Assembly (NCBI GenBank): GCA_009781125.1
Contig: WQYS01000091.1
Location: forward strand, 1-8,305
DNA length: 8,305 nucleotides
Reading direction: 5' to 3'
DNA from: Acidobacteriaceae bacterium
GTDB lineage: Bacteria > Acidobacteriota > Terriglobia > Terriglobales > Acidobacteriaceae
The notes below the pieces were generated by a model. That model saw only the letters and a list, made by a program, of their open reading frames with translations, was not told the origin of the DNA and did no database searches. A program made the translations under genes and the position numbers. The first letter of the stretch is position 1. Every line of letters begins with the position of its first letter. This document shows, piece by piece, positions 1 through 7,203 of this stretch.

Positions 1-1386
1 CCGGCGTATCCGGCGTCCGTCTCGGTAGGCGCAGCCATGGCGGCACAAACCATTACCGCATCGGCTCCCGCGACGGTGGCTTATGGAACTACCTATGCCG
101 TAACGGTGTCGGCGGACTCCGGCCTTCCGGTCACTCTGACCGTGGATGCTGCCAGCACGGCGACCTGCGCGATCAACGGCTCCACGGTGGTGATGCATAG
201 TGGCTCCGGCGACTGCATTATCGATGCCAACCAGCCGGGCGACAGCGGCCACAGCGCAGCGGCTCAGGTGCAAACCACGACGGCGGCATCGCTGGCAACG
301 CAAACCATCACGTTCGTTACACCCATTCCCACAACGGCGGCTAACGGAACATCGTATCCAGTAGCGGCGGTTGCGGACTCCAACCTTCCGGTCGCTCTGA
401 CCGTGGACTCGACCAGCACGGCATGCACGCTCACCGGCTCCATGGTGACCATGACGAGCGGCACCGGTAGTTGCATCATCGATGCCGACCAGGCGGGCGA
501 TGCAAATCACGACGCCGCAACCCAGGTGCAGGCCACAACGGCGGCGGCACCGGCAGTGCTGCCGTCCACGGCGGTGACGGTCTCGGCCTCGCCGAGCGCG
601 CCTACTGCCGATCAGCCTGTCACTCTGACCGTAACAGCGCCGCAAGGCGCTACGGGATCGGTCACTCTGATGGATGACGCGGCTCCGTTGACATGCACCA
701 ATGATCCCGTAGTGAACCCCATAGTCCTCGACGGGATCGCAACAACGTACACCTGCGTCATCGACCCGCTGACGGAGGGCACACATCCGGTCACGGCGGT
801 CTACTCGGGCGATGCCAACTACAGCCCGGTAACCTCGGAAACACTGCCGCTGACAGTCTCGACCGTGCTGGTTCCTGACTTTATGATCGCCGCAGAGACG
901 CAGACGCGGACGTTTACGTCGGCTGGCGGCACGGTATCGTATGCGCTCATCGTCGGCTCCCTGGGAGGATTCACCGGTCCCGTGGCGCTGACAATTGACC
1001 CCGCATCGACACTGCCGGACGGAGCCACGGCGAACCTCAGCGCAACTTCGGTGACGCCCAGCGCCGACGGAATCACCCCCCTGACGCTTACCATCAGCAT
1101 TCCTTCCAGTACGGCGGCCAGCACGCGCTACTCCGCAAAGACTCCGTTTCTCTTTGCCGTGCTGATCCTGCCGCTGATGCTGGCAGGAAGAAAGAATCGC
1201 CGTCTGCCCGGCCTGCTGTTGCTCGTGCTTGCGTTTGGAGCAATCGCAGCCACGACGGGTTGCGGCGGCGGCGGCTATAACTCCGGCATCAATCGCAATC
1301 AACCGCAGACCTATTACATTACCGTGGACGCCACCAACGGAACACAGACGCGGCAAACCACGGTCGCGCTGGTACAGGCGCAGTAG
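1..1386 (+). CDS. Ig-like domain repeat surface protein, 3' part (5' end outside window)
   Basis: The reading frame is open from base 1, so the protein begins upstream. The ATG at 37 is internal to the domain run and has no ribosome binding site. The product is Thr/Ser/Ala/Val-rich and beta-strand-like. It holds two homologous units of 81 and 82 residues (46-288 and 301-546), each with a conserved GLPV or NLPV motif, a CIIDA motif and two Cys. A third Ig-like domain (about 565-867) ends with the typical HPVTAVYSGDANYSP signature. A fourth beta-rich unit (about 868-1110) follows. The C-terminus has a hydrophobic segment (1141-1188), a basic RKNRR linker (1189-1203), a second hydrophobic segment (1204-1254) ending in TTGCGGGG, and about 35 further residues that look like Ig strands. 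Such proteins are usually exported and cell-surface or envelope bound; ligand unknown. A strong terminator follows the TAG. Domain class is fairly sure; role is inferred. Confidence 0.85.
   Translation, partial: PAYPASVSVGAAMAAQTITASAPATVAYGTTYAVTVSADSGLPVTLTVDAASTATCAINGSTVVMHSGSGDCIIDANQPGDSGHSAAAQVQTTTAASLATQTITFVTPIPTTAANGTSYPVAAVADSNLPVALTVDSTSTACTLTGSMVTMTSGTGSCIIDADQAGDANHDAATQVQATTAAAPAVLPSTAVTVSASPSAPTADQPVTLTVTAPQGATGSVTLMDDAAPLTCTNDPVVNPIVLDGIATTYTCVIDPLTEGTHPVTAVYSGDANYSPVTSETLPLTVSTVLVPDFMIAAETQTRTFTSAGGTVSYALIVGSLGGFTGPVALTIDPASTLPDGATANLSATSVTPSADGITPLTLTISIPSSTAASTRYSAKTPFLFAVLILPLMLAGRKNRRLPGLLLLVLAFGAIAATTGCGGGGYNSGINRNQPQTYYITVDATNGTQTRQTTVALVQAQ
46..546 (+). repeat. Two tandem Ig-like repeat units inside the surface protein gene
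   Basis: Unit 1 (46-288) and unit 2 (301-546) align along their whole length at protein level: both begin QTIT and end in a QVQ(T/A)TTAA motif. DNA similarity is uneven. The core at 112-146 matches 373-407 at 32 of 35 bases, counted by eye, while the flanks differ more. The string GTCACTCTGACCGT of unit 1 recurs in the third domain near 620. This points to in-frame duplication of a domain cassette followed by divergence. Confidence 0.8.
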
Positions 1387-1408
1387 CAACACTTTTTTGA
1401 AGCAATAC

Positions 1409-1445
1409 GGCCTGTAGCTCCTCTGTGAGCTACAGGCCTTTTTTT
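1409..1445 (+). terminator. Strong rho-independent terminator after the Ig-like protein gene
   Basis: A perfect 12-bp GC-rich stem pairs 1409-1420 with 1427-1438 across a 6-base loop (CTCTGT), followed at once by seven T residues (1439-1445). It lies 22 bases after the TAG stop. The opposite strand has no T-run directly after the stem, so it should act on plus-strand transcription. Confidence 0.95.
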
Positions 1446-1800
1446 GCCTCCGCGCGTCGTGGTTTGCCTCTCCGGAACAATTCCTGTAACTCCATGGTTG
1501 CAAACGAGAAGGCTCCTGTTTCGTGACCGCCGGACGGCTTTATGCATCTAAATGTCTGTACTGGAGAAGGAGCTCTGCGGCGAAGGCCGTTGTGGCGCGC
1601 GCCTGCGGCGGGCCGGAGCCGTGGTCGTGGCAGCCGTTCGCGGAGCGCAGGTTCCCCGAAGATTTTGCTGATCCCATAAATGAATGCGTCCTGATTCTGG
1701 CCGCGCGCCTCTAAAATAAAGGAGATGCACGGCGCTGGCTGCGCAGAGACACTTGCTCCGGACCGAAGTTGCACCTATTTATAACTATTGGGTTCGCGTT
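1446..1800. other. Gene-free stretch between surface protein and SRPBCC gene
   Basis: I see no supported gene here. Short open frames exist on both strands, but they lack ribosome binding sites and recognisable protein motifs, and one minus-strand frame runs through the terminator. No tRNA-like cloverleaf was recognised. The right end turns AT-rich (CTAAAATAAAGGAG at 1711-1724). A weak promoter-like pair, TTGCTC at 1753 and TATTTA at 1776 with 17 bases between, lies just before the next gene. It would give an unusually short leader and is only suggestive. Confidence 0.5.
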
Positions 1801-2361
1801 ATGGAAATGATACGGTTGACAACCTGGATTGCGGCTCCCGAGGAGCTATGCTTCCGGCTGGCAACGGATGCCGGGTTTCATCAGGTGCTGTCTCAGGAAT
1901 CGAAACAGAACAGTCTACCGGAAGACGCGCGAGCGGCAATCCAGATCGGAGACCGCTGGCAATGGCCGGGCCGCTGCGCCGGATTCGCCTACAAATACGC
2001 GACGCGCATCGAAGCTCTGCGTTCGTCGAGCTTCTTCCGCGAGGTGCTGGAGCAGGGCTGCTTCCGGGCCTTCGAGCACGATCATCACTTCACCTTTCAC
2101 AACAACGGAACCAGAATGCGCGACGAGATACGGTTCGTGATGCAGCCGGGTCTGGGCAGCGGCTTGATAGCTCCTCTGCTGCGCCGCTCGCTGGTTGCGT
2201 CCATCGCGCATCGCAGCCACGTTCTGAAGGCCGCCGCGGAGTCGAATGACTGGAGAAGGTTCCTGGCGCAGGCGGAGCAGCCGAATCCGGGAGCAAAGCC
2301 GGTTCAGAGCGTCGGCGCGCGTTCACGCATATCCACAGAAGGATTCGCAACCAACCGCTGA
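1801..2361 (+). CDS. SRPBCC-fold (polyketide cyclase/START-like) protein
   Basis: A 186-residue protein with the pattern of the small SRPBCC ligand-binding family. It opens with a strand then an APEELCFRLATD helix start. A GDRWQWPGR strand, a Y-K-Y-ATRIEAL strand, the family-like block REVLEQGCFRAFEHDHHFTFH, a GTRMRDEIRF strand and a long C-terminal helix ending in NDWRRFL follow. The fold forms a deep hydrophobic pocket; the ligand or reaction here is unknown. I chose ATG 1801 because homologous proteins begin a few residues before this strand. A TTG at 1753 would add 16 non-homologous-looking residues. The ribosome binding site is weak (GGG at 1790-1792). The last 30 or so residues look like a disordered tail. 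No signal peptide is seen, so it is probably cytoplasmic. It runs tail to tail with ychF and seems to stand alone between its upstream terminator and that convergent gene. Confidence 0.75.
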   Translation: MEMIRLTTWIAAPEELCFRLATDAGFHQVLSQESKQNSLPEDARAAIQIGDRWQWPGRCAGFAYKYATRIEALRSSSFFREVLEQGCFRAFEHDHHFTFHNNGTRMRDEIRFVMQPGLGSGLIAPLLRRSLVASIAHRSHVLKAAAESNDWRRFLAQAEQPNPGAKPVQSVGARSRISTEGFATNR

Positions 2362-2435
2362 TGTTGATTGCAAATGGAGTAGTGCCAACGGCGCTATCTA
2401 TACCGGCCTGGGGCGAAGCGATTCCAGCGCGATGC

Positions 2436-3533
2436 TTACACGTTGAATTTGAAGAAGAGAATATCGCCGTCTTTCACGACATATTCTTTTCCTTCGGAGC
2501 GCAGCAAGCCCTTCTCCTTGACGGCCTGTTCGCTGCCGTACTGGAAGAGGTCGTCCGACGAGTAGCACTCGGCGCGGATGAATCCCTTCTCGAAGTCGGT
2601 GTGAATGACACCGGCGGCGCCGGGAGCCTTGGTTCCGCGGCGGATGGTCCAGGCACGGCACTCCTTCTCGCCTGCCGTGAAGTAAGTAATCAGATCAAGC
2701 AGTCGGTAGGCGGAGTGAATCAGCCGGTTGAGGCCAGGCTCGTGCAGTCCGGCTGACTCCAGAAATTCGGCGCGCTCGGCGGGTTCCAGTTGCGCGATCT
2801 CGGCCTCCAGAGCGCCGCAGATGCGTACCACCTGCGAGTTCTCCTCGGCGGCGCGCTTCTCTACCGCCTCGGTGTATGCATTGCCGTTTATGAGGCTGGC
2901 CTCATCGACGTTCGCTACATAAAGCTGCTGCTTTGCCGTGATGAGAAAAAGCTCTCGCGCTGCCATGCGTTCATCGTCGGTCAGATCGGCAGTGCGGGCG
3001 GGCTGGCCTGCTTCGAGCGTCGCCTTGAGCTTCGCTATAGCCGAGGCTTCTATCTTGACCTTCGCGTCCTGCGTATTGCGGGCGAGCTTTTCGACCTTTT
3101 GCCAGCGCTTGTCTACGGTGTCGAGATCGGCGAGCATCAGCTCGGTGTTGATGACATCAATGTCGCTCAGCGGATCGATGGCCCCGGCAACGTGGACAAC
3201 CTCCGGATCGTCGAAGCAGCGGACGACGTGCGCAATGGCATCCGTAGCGCGGATGTGGCCGAGAAACTGGTTGCCCAGGCCTTCGCCCTTGCTGGCCCCC
3301 GCGACCAGCCCGGCGATGTCGATGAACTCCATCGTGGTCGGCACCAGCGACCTGGGCTGAAAGATGGCCGCAATTTTAGCGAGGCGCTCGTCGGGAACGG
3401 TAACCGTGCCCGTGTTGGGGTCGATGGTGCAGAACGGATAGTTCGCCGCCTGGGCCTTGGCCGAGGTGAGCGCATTGAAGATGGTGGACTTGCCCACGTT
3501 GGGCAGGCCGACGATTCCACAGTTTAGAGACAA
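2436..3533 (-). CDS. ychF: Redox-regulated ATPase/GTPase YchF (OLA1 family)
   Basis: A 365-residue protein, close to the usual family length of about 363. The P-loop GLPNVGKST lies at residues 9-17 and the Walker B/G3 motif DIAGL at 72-76. The G4 position reads NVDE (208-211) instead of NKxD, the known reason why this family prefers ATP over GTP. A coiled-coil helical insertion spans about 125-200. The C-terminal TGS domain (about 280-363) contains TYFTAGEKE, the [11 protein letters not shown] loop and [12 protein letters not shown], and the protein ends FFKFNV. YchF is a universally conserved ribosome-associated TRAFAC-class P-loop protein linked to stress responses; it acts in the cytoplasm. 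The start is a TTG (3531-3533 on the complement) supported by GAAGGA at 3542-3547, 8 bases upstream, and by alignment with the normal family N-terminus. It is divergent from the OmpA-like gene across 121 bases. No clear terminator is seen after its TAA. Confidence 0.97.
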   Translation of the reverse strand: MSLNCGIVGLPNVGKSTIFNALTSAKAQAANYPFCTIDPNTGTVTVPDERLAKIAAIFQPRSLVPTTMEFIDIAGLVAGASKGEGLGNQFLGHIRATDAIAHVVRCFDDPEVVHVAGAIDPLSDIDVINTELMLADLDTVDKRWQKVEKLARNTQDAKVKIEASAIAKLKATLEAGQPARTADLTDDERMAARELFLITAKQQLYVANVDEASLINGNAYTEAVEKRAAEENSQVVRICGALEAEIAQLEPAERAEFLESAGLHEPGLNRLIHSAYRLLDLITYFTAGEKECRAWTIRRGTKAPGAAGVIHTDFEKGFIRAECYSSDDLFQYGSEQAVKEKGLLRSEGKEYVVKDGDILFFKFNV

Positions 3534-3541
3534 GTGAGGTT

Positions 3542-3547
3542 TCCTTC
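3542..3547 (-). promoter_or_regulatory. Ribosome binding site fixing the TTG start of ychF
   Basis: On the minus strand this reads GAAGGA and sits 8 bases before the TTG codon. No ATG or GTG lies near the start in frame, and the family N-terminus ([17 protein letters not shown]) begins exactly here, so the site settles the start codon. Confidence 0.8.
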
Positions 3548-3654
3548 TATTTCTAAGGATAGTGTATCGAGATGCATGACTCCGGGCGCAGGGGGCTAGA
3601 ATGCTCTAAAAGAGAGTTTTCGGCGGCGAAGAGCTGGCAGAATCAGGAGAACGG

Positions 3655-5142
3655 GTGAAGACAACAGACAAGGCCGGAGTTTTTCTGGCGATGTGTTTGG
3701 CTATCGGATGGATTCCGGCAACAGCGCAGGACGCCGGGACGCAGCAGGCAAAGTCCGTTGCTTACAATCTGGATGCGCAGAACTATCTGCCGCGCAGCCA
3801 GCCGGCGCGAGTTGCTTTTCAGGGCACGGAGCTGATCGCCACGGTCAAGGGCGAGGCGAAGATCACCACCGAGCGCGGCGGCATCGTGATCGAGGCGAAG
3901 TTTGAGGGGCTGGTTCCGCCCCGCCAGTTCGGCAAAGAGCTGCTCACATATGTGCTGTGGGCGGTCACGCCACAGGGACGAGCCGTTAATTTAGGAGAGG
4001 TTCCGGCGGGAGCCAAGAGCAGCGTCACGGCAACGACCGCGCTGGAGAGCTTCGGCCTGATGGTCACCGCCGAGCCGTACTTCGCAGTGACCGATCCGGG
4101 CAACGTCGTAGTGCTCACAAACGTAATCGGAGCCGACGCCGCGGAGAAGACCACCGTGCAGACGCAGTTGCTGCCGGGCGGAGTCTATGCGGCGGCGCAG
4201 GCGGATTCAGACGACGCAAACTCCACGAACTCATCCGACCTGATGCAGGCCGCCAACGCCGTGCGCATCGCTCGCGCTGTAGGCGCGGAGAAGGATGCTG
4301 CGGAGATCTTCGGCGACGCGGTGCTGGATCTGAAGCGGGCCTCTGACATTGATTCCGGCGCGAAGCCCGACCGCCGCATGGAGACGATGTTCGCGCGTCT
4401 GGCCGTGGAACGCGCCGAGGATGCGCGGCGCGTCTCGCAGCGCAAGCAGGCCGCTGAGCGGCAGATGAAGGCTGCTCTGGACGCGCGCGACGCCGAGAAT
4501 CAGGCGATGTTGAACGCCGAGCGCGCCGAAACTTCCAAGGCCCGGGCCGAAGCCGAACGCGCTCAGGCCGAGGCCGACCGTGCTCATGCGGACTTCGCCG
4601 CGGCCCAGGCCAGCGCTCGTGCCGAAGAAGCGGCGAAAGCCACGCGCGTTCCCGCCGAGTCTCGCGCCAGGCTGCTGGCGCAGTTGAACGCCGTGCTGCC
4701 AACCAGCGACACGGCGCGGGGGCTGATGATGGTGCTCTCCGACGGGCTGTTTGAACAGGGCAAGGCCTCGCTGCGGCAGAACGCGCAGTTCAGTTTGGCG
4801 CGGGTCTCGGGCATTCTCGCGTCCTACGCGGGCCTGAAGTTTCAGGTCGAGGGCTACATGGATACAGGCGAACCGATGGCGCTGAGCCAGCGGCTCTCCG
4901 ATGGAAGGGCCAATGCAGTGCGCGATTTTCTGGTGACGCAGGGACTTTCGGCAGACGATATCCTGGCCACCGGATATGGACAGAGCAGTCCCATTGCCGA
5001 CAACGCGACCGCCGCTGGACGCGCGCAGAATCGCCGCGTGCAGGTTCTGGTGTCGGGCGACACGATTGCCGCCGCCGCCAGCGCTCCTGCCGAAGTTCCC
5101 GCCGCCACCGGAACCTCGCAGCCTCCGGCGGCGCTGCCGTAA
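3655..5142 (+). CDS. OmpA-family envelope protein with beta domain and coiled coil
   Basis: A 495-residue exported protein with a GTG start; AGGAGA (3645-3650) lies 4 bases before it. Residues 1-24 form a signal peptide with likely cleavage after ATA24. Residues about 45-175 are a beta-rich domain I do not recognise. Residues about 195-335 are an Ala/Glu/Arg-rich helix, DUF4398-like at its start and then a long coiled coil. Residues about 337-470 are an OmpA C-terminal-like peptidoglycan-binding domain: GLFEQGKASL, VEGYMD, QRLSDGRANAV, GYGQSSPIADN and GRAQNRRVQV. The two residues known to bind diaminopimelate, Asp (403) and Arg (418), are kept with the standard 15-residue spacing, but the usual GHTD motif is GYMD. 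The tail (471-495) is Ala/Pro-rich. Expected role: periplasmic link to the cell wall. A TAGAAT (3597-3602) could be a -10 box, but no good -35 is visible. It probably shares an operon with the next gene. Confidence 0.9.
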   Translation: MKTTDKAGVFLAMCLAIGWIPATAQDAGTQQAKSVAYNLDAQNYLPRSQPARVAFQGTELIATVKGEAKITTERGGIVIEAKFEGLVPPRQFGKELLTYVLWAVTPQGRAVNLGEVPAGAKSSVTATTALESFGLMVTAEPYFAVTDPGNVVVLTNVIGADAAEKTTVQTQLLPGGVYAAAQADSDDANSTNSSDLMQAANAVRIARAVGAEKDAAEIFGDAVLDLKRASDIDSGAKPDRRMETMFARLAVERAEDARRVSQRKQAAERQMKAALDARDAENQAMLNAERAETSKARAEAERAQAEADRAHADFAAAQASARAEEAAKATRVPAESRARLLAQLNAVLPTSDTARGLMMVLSDGLFEQGKASLRQNAQFSLARVSGILASYAGLKFQVEGYMDTGEPMALSQRLSDGRANAVRDFLVTQGLSADDILATGYGQSSPIADNATAAGRAQNRRVQVLVSGDTIAAAASAPAEVPAATGTSQPPAALP

Positions 5143-5163
5143 AGACCCGCTTAGACTGTTGGA

Positions 5164-6678
5164 ATGAGAGAGCGTTCGGCACGCCGTGCAGCGGGTGTGA
5201 TATTTTTGTTGGCCATGGCTGGCTGCCAGCCAGACACGCGCTCTGTGGTTCGCGAAGACGCCATGCCGCCCAACACCATCCTGCTCTCGCAGATGATGCG
5301 CGAGCTCCACGCCACGCCCGGCTTCACCGACACCCTGCTCGCGCAGCTCAACCGCGACGGCAAGCAGGGACCGGCGCTGCTCACTCCGGCGCTCGTCACG
5401 CGCATGCGCGAACTCATCCTCGGCAAGGACTGGCAGGGACTCGACCGTTTTCCGGGATGGACGATGGCGGCGATCACGCCTACGGTTCGCGTCATTGCTA
5501 AGACGGTCGGCAACGGCAACGCTACTCGCGGCGAGCTGACACGCTGGATTGATCTTGGCCCCTACGCCGTGGATCGCGCCGAGACCGTCCGTCTCGACAC
5601 GCCATCCACGCTGCCGGGCTTCACCACTGAAGGCATCGTCAGCGAGCTAACGGTAGCAGAGGGCGCGGGCGTCATTCGCGGAGACGGCCCCAATCCGGCG
5701 CTCGCTCCGATGCACGCCGAGAGCCAGCGGCTGGCCGACGTTCTCAATCGCCTCAGCCTCAACCGCATGGAGCAGGCCGCTGACTTCACCGCCGTTATCG
5801 GCGGACAGAAGGCTTCCACGCCGCAGGCTTTGATCGATGCGCTCACGGCCACGGGCCACACCGTCGCCGTCTATGACGCTCGTTACTTCGCCAACTTCGG
5901 CCACTTCCACTACCGTCGCAGCGGCGCGACCGAGGAGGTGATGATGCCCTTCTGGATCGACACGCAGATTGCCATTCCCGGCTCGAAGCGCTCGCTGCTG
6001 GTTCCGGTCAGCCACGCCGAGTACGAGTGGCAGGTTCGCGGCCCGCGCATCAACGCCGCAGTCAGCTACTACTTCGGCATCGACGGCAAGGCCGAGTTCC
6101 GCACCATGGACACGCTCGATCAGGCCTGGGTGCTGGGGCGGCGCGCCCATCAGTATCGCGGAGCCGACGCCACGGAGGTCACGCGCCTCACCGGGCTGAT
6201 GGTGTCGGCCTATCTCGGCGAGCACCTTCGCCACCCGGAGCTTCCCTTCGGCGGATACTTCACGCTCGGCGTCTGCCAGGACTCCATCGCTGCCATCGAG
6301 AAGAAGATGACCGGCAAGGAGACGCTCTTCCCCAACACCACTGACCCGAGGTTCTTCAACGACGCGACCGACGCGCAGGACGGCGAGGCCAACGCGCTGA
6401 TCGAGGCCATCACCAAAGACCGCAGCGGCGAGCCGCCTGACCCGGAGCGCGTCTTCGGCTCCATTCCGGCAAACGACCTGAGGGAGATCACCATCCCCGG
6501 GCTGGCGCAGGATCTGGCCGCCGTGCATGAGGCATGGCAGAACGGAGCGCTGACGCGCACTCCGTCGTGGATTCACAGCACTCGCCGCATGACTCTGCGT
6601 GTGCTTGCCGCTGCAACCGTGCTTCTGCTGCTGGGTTTTGTGCTGATGCTCTTCCGCCGCGCGCTATTTGCTTCCTGA
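5164..6678 (+). CDS. Unrecognised lipoprotein with C-terminal transmembrane anchor
   Basis: I do not recognise this 504-residue protein. The N-terminus is a lipoprotein signal: RERSARR, a hydrophobic stretch, then the lipobox AMAGC with Cys21 as the lipidation site. The residue after the Cys is Gln, not Asp, so by E. coli rules it would not be held at the inner membrane. The body (about 25-470) is a soluble mixed fold. Its most striking parts are an aromatic/His-rich stretch (YFANFGHFHYRR, about 241-252), an IPGSKRSLLVPVSHAEYEW segment (about 271-289) and SYYFGIDGKAEF (301-312). Residues 479-497 form one transmembrane helix, followed by RR and a short tail. No catalytic motif is obvious. It starts 21 bases after the OmpA-like gene with a weak ribosome site (TTGGA), which suggests one transcript and translational coupling. 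Its 3' end overlaps the convergent FmdB-type gene by 15 bases. Real gene: near certain; function: unknown. Confidence 0.85.
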   Translation: MRERSARRAAGVIFLLAMAGCQPDTRSVVREDAMPPNTILLSQMMRELHATPGFTDTLLAQLNRDGKQGPALLTPALVTRMRELILGKDWQGLDRFPGWTMAAITPTVRVIAKTVGNGNATRGELTRWIDLGPYAVDRAETVRLDTPSTLPGFTTEGIVSELTVAEGAGVIRGDGPNPALAPMHAESQRLADVLNRLSLNRMEQAADFTAVIGGQKASTPQALIDALTATGHTVAVYDARYFANFGHFHYRRSGATEEVMMPFWIDTQIAIPGSKRSLLVPVSHAEYEWQVRGPRINAAVSYYFGIDGKAEFRTMDTLDQAWVLGRRAHQYRGADATEVTRLTGLMVSAYLGEHLRHPELPFGGYFTLGVCQDSIAAIEKKMTGKETLFPNTTDPRFFNDATDAQDGEANALIEAITKDRSGEPPDPERVFGSIPANDLREITIPGLAQDLAAVHEAWQNGALTRTPSWIHSTRRMTLRVLAAATVLLLLGFVLMLFRRALFAS

Positions 6679-6966
6679 GTCTGCTGCCGCCGGGGTTGAA
6701 GAAGAGGTGGCCGGGGTCGAAGAACTCTCCGTAGCAGAGCTGCTCGTGGAAGCAGCGGATTCTCCCTTCGACTCGCTCTTCGGCTTGGGACTGGAATACA
6801 AGTCCGAGTACCACCCTCCGCCCTTGAAGCTCACCGCAGGAGCTGAGATCACGCGCTCCAGGCGGCCCTGGCAGTGAGGGCAGACCGTTAGCTCGGGATC
6901 AGAAAATTTCTGTCTCTTCTCCGTGTGTTTGTGACACGCGGTACATTCGTATTCGTAAAGCGGCAT
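6664..6966 (-). CDS. FmdB-family zinc ribbon protein with Ser-rich tail
   Basis: A 100-residue protein opening with MPLYEYECTACHK, the hallmark of the FmdB/CxxC_CxxC_SSSS regulatory family. Cys8, Cys11, Cys29 and Cys32 form two CxxC knuckles that should bind one zinc. The block RVISAPAVSFKGGGWYSDLY (39-58) matches the conserved second half of the family. Residues 59-100 are a low-complexity Ser/Thr/Ala/Pro/Lys tail, also common in this family. The family name comes from a putative regulator of formamidase genes, but the role of most members is not known. The protein is probably cytoplasmic. The ATG is fixed by homology, although a good ribosome site is lacking: AGAGGA sits about 15 bases upstream, separated by a T-run. 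A gene for a small membrane protein ends 66 bases upstream on the same strand. Its 3' end overlaps the convergent lipoprotein gene by 15 bases. Confidence 0.92.
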   Translation of the reverse strand: MPLYEYECTACHKHTEKRQKFSDPELTVCPHCQGRLERVISAPAVSFKGGGWYSDLYSSPKPKSESKGESAASTSSSATESSSTPATSSSTPAAADSGSK

Positions 6967-7032
6967 CTTTGAAAAAAAGAATCCTCTAAAGTCTTTGCCA
7001 TTCCGGCTCTTCTCAGATAATACAGTGGCCGT

Positions 7033-7203
7033 CTAACGGCGTTGCTGACGGCGGTAAAAGAGTCCGGCGGCGAAGAAGACCATGGCTACGAAGAAGTCCA
7101 GCTCCGCGTGCTGGTAGGCGCGGCCCTGCACGCCGATTACACCGGCTACCACCCAGGCGCAAAACCCCGTAAACCATATCCAGGGCGCGTTCTGCATAGT
7201 CAT
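7033..7203 (-). CDS. Small two-helix membrane protein (56 residues)
   Basis: This short frame reads [13 protein letters not shown] at its start and ends YRRQQRR. It has two hydrophobic segments: residues 8-25 (rich in Trp, Phe, Val, Gly) and about 35-50 ([16 protein letters not shown]). A short polar loop with [10 protein letters not shown] lies between them, and an Arg-rich C-terminus follows, the expected pattern for a helical hairpin in the inner membrane with a cytoplasmic tail. Third codon positions are strongly G/C-biased, as in the neighbouring real genes, and the hydrophobic pattern would be unlikely by chance. Two ATGs are possible (7201-7203 and 7195-7197 on the complement). Only a weak GGGCGG ribosome-like site precedes them. 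It reads toward the FmdB-type gene and away from ndk, 88 bases off. Family unknown to me. Confidence 0.72.
   Translation of the reverse strand: MTMQNAPWIWFTGFCAWVVAGVIGVQGRAYQHAELDFFVAMVFFAAGLFYRRQQRR

Noticed and set aside
1430..1774. Minus-strand open frame of 114 codons in the gene-free stretch
   Set aside because: It runs through the terminator hairpin of the neighbouring gene and is Arg/Ala/Pro-rich without motifs; no ribosome binding site.
1725..1784. 19-codon frame starting ATG at 1725, possible leader peptide of the SRPBCC gene
   Set aside because: The AAGGAG before it touches the ATG with no spacing, so it cannot act as a normal ribosome site; no regulatory codon run is seen.
2790..3527. 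Plus-strand open frame (245 codons) opposite ychF
   Set aside because: It is antisense to an unmistakable YchF; open only because of GC-rich codon structure.
4231..5310. Long minus-strand open frame (359 codons) opposite the OmpA-family gene
   Set aside because: It is antisense to a gene with a clear signal peptide and OmpA domain. Its translation is low-complexity Arg/Gly/His-rich with no motif; GC-rich coding DNA often leaves such open antisense frames.
5647..6576. Minus-strand open frame (309 codons) opposite the lipoprotein gene
   Set aside because: It lies wholly inside the plus-strand gene, which has lipobox, transmembrane helix and coding-like composition. The antisense product shows no recognisable domain or ribosome site.
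7028..7040. Small perfect hairpin GCCGT-CTA-ACGGC around the stop of the small membrane protein
   Set aside because: Only five base pairs with a three-base loop and no T-run on either strand; too short to call a terminator.
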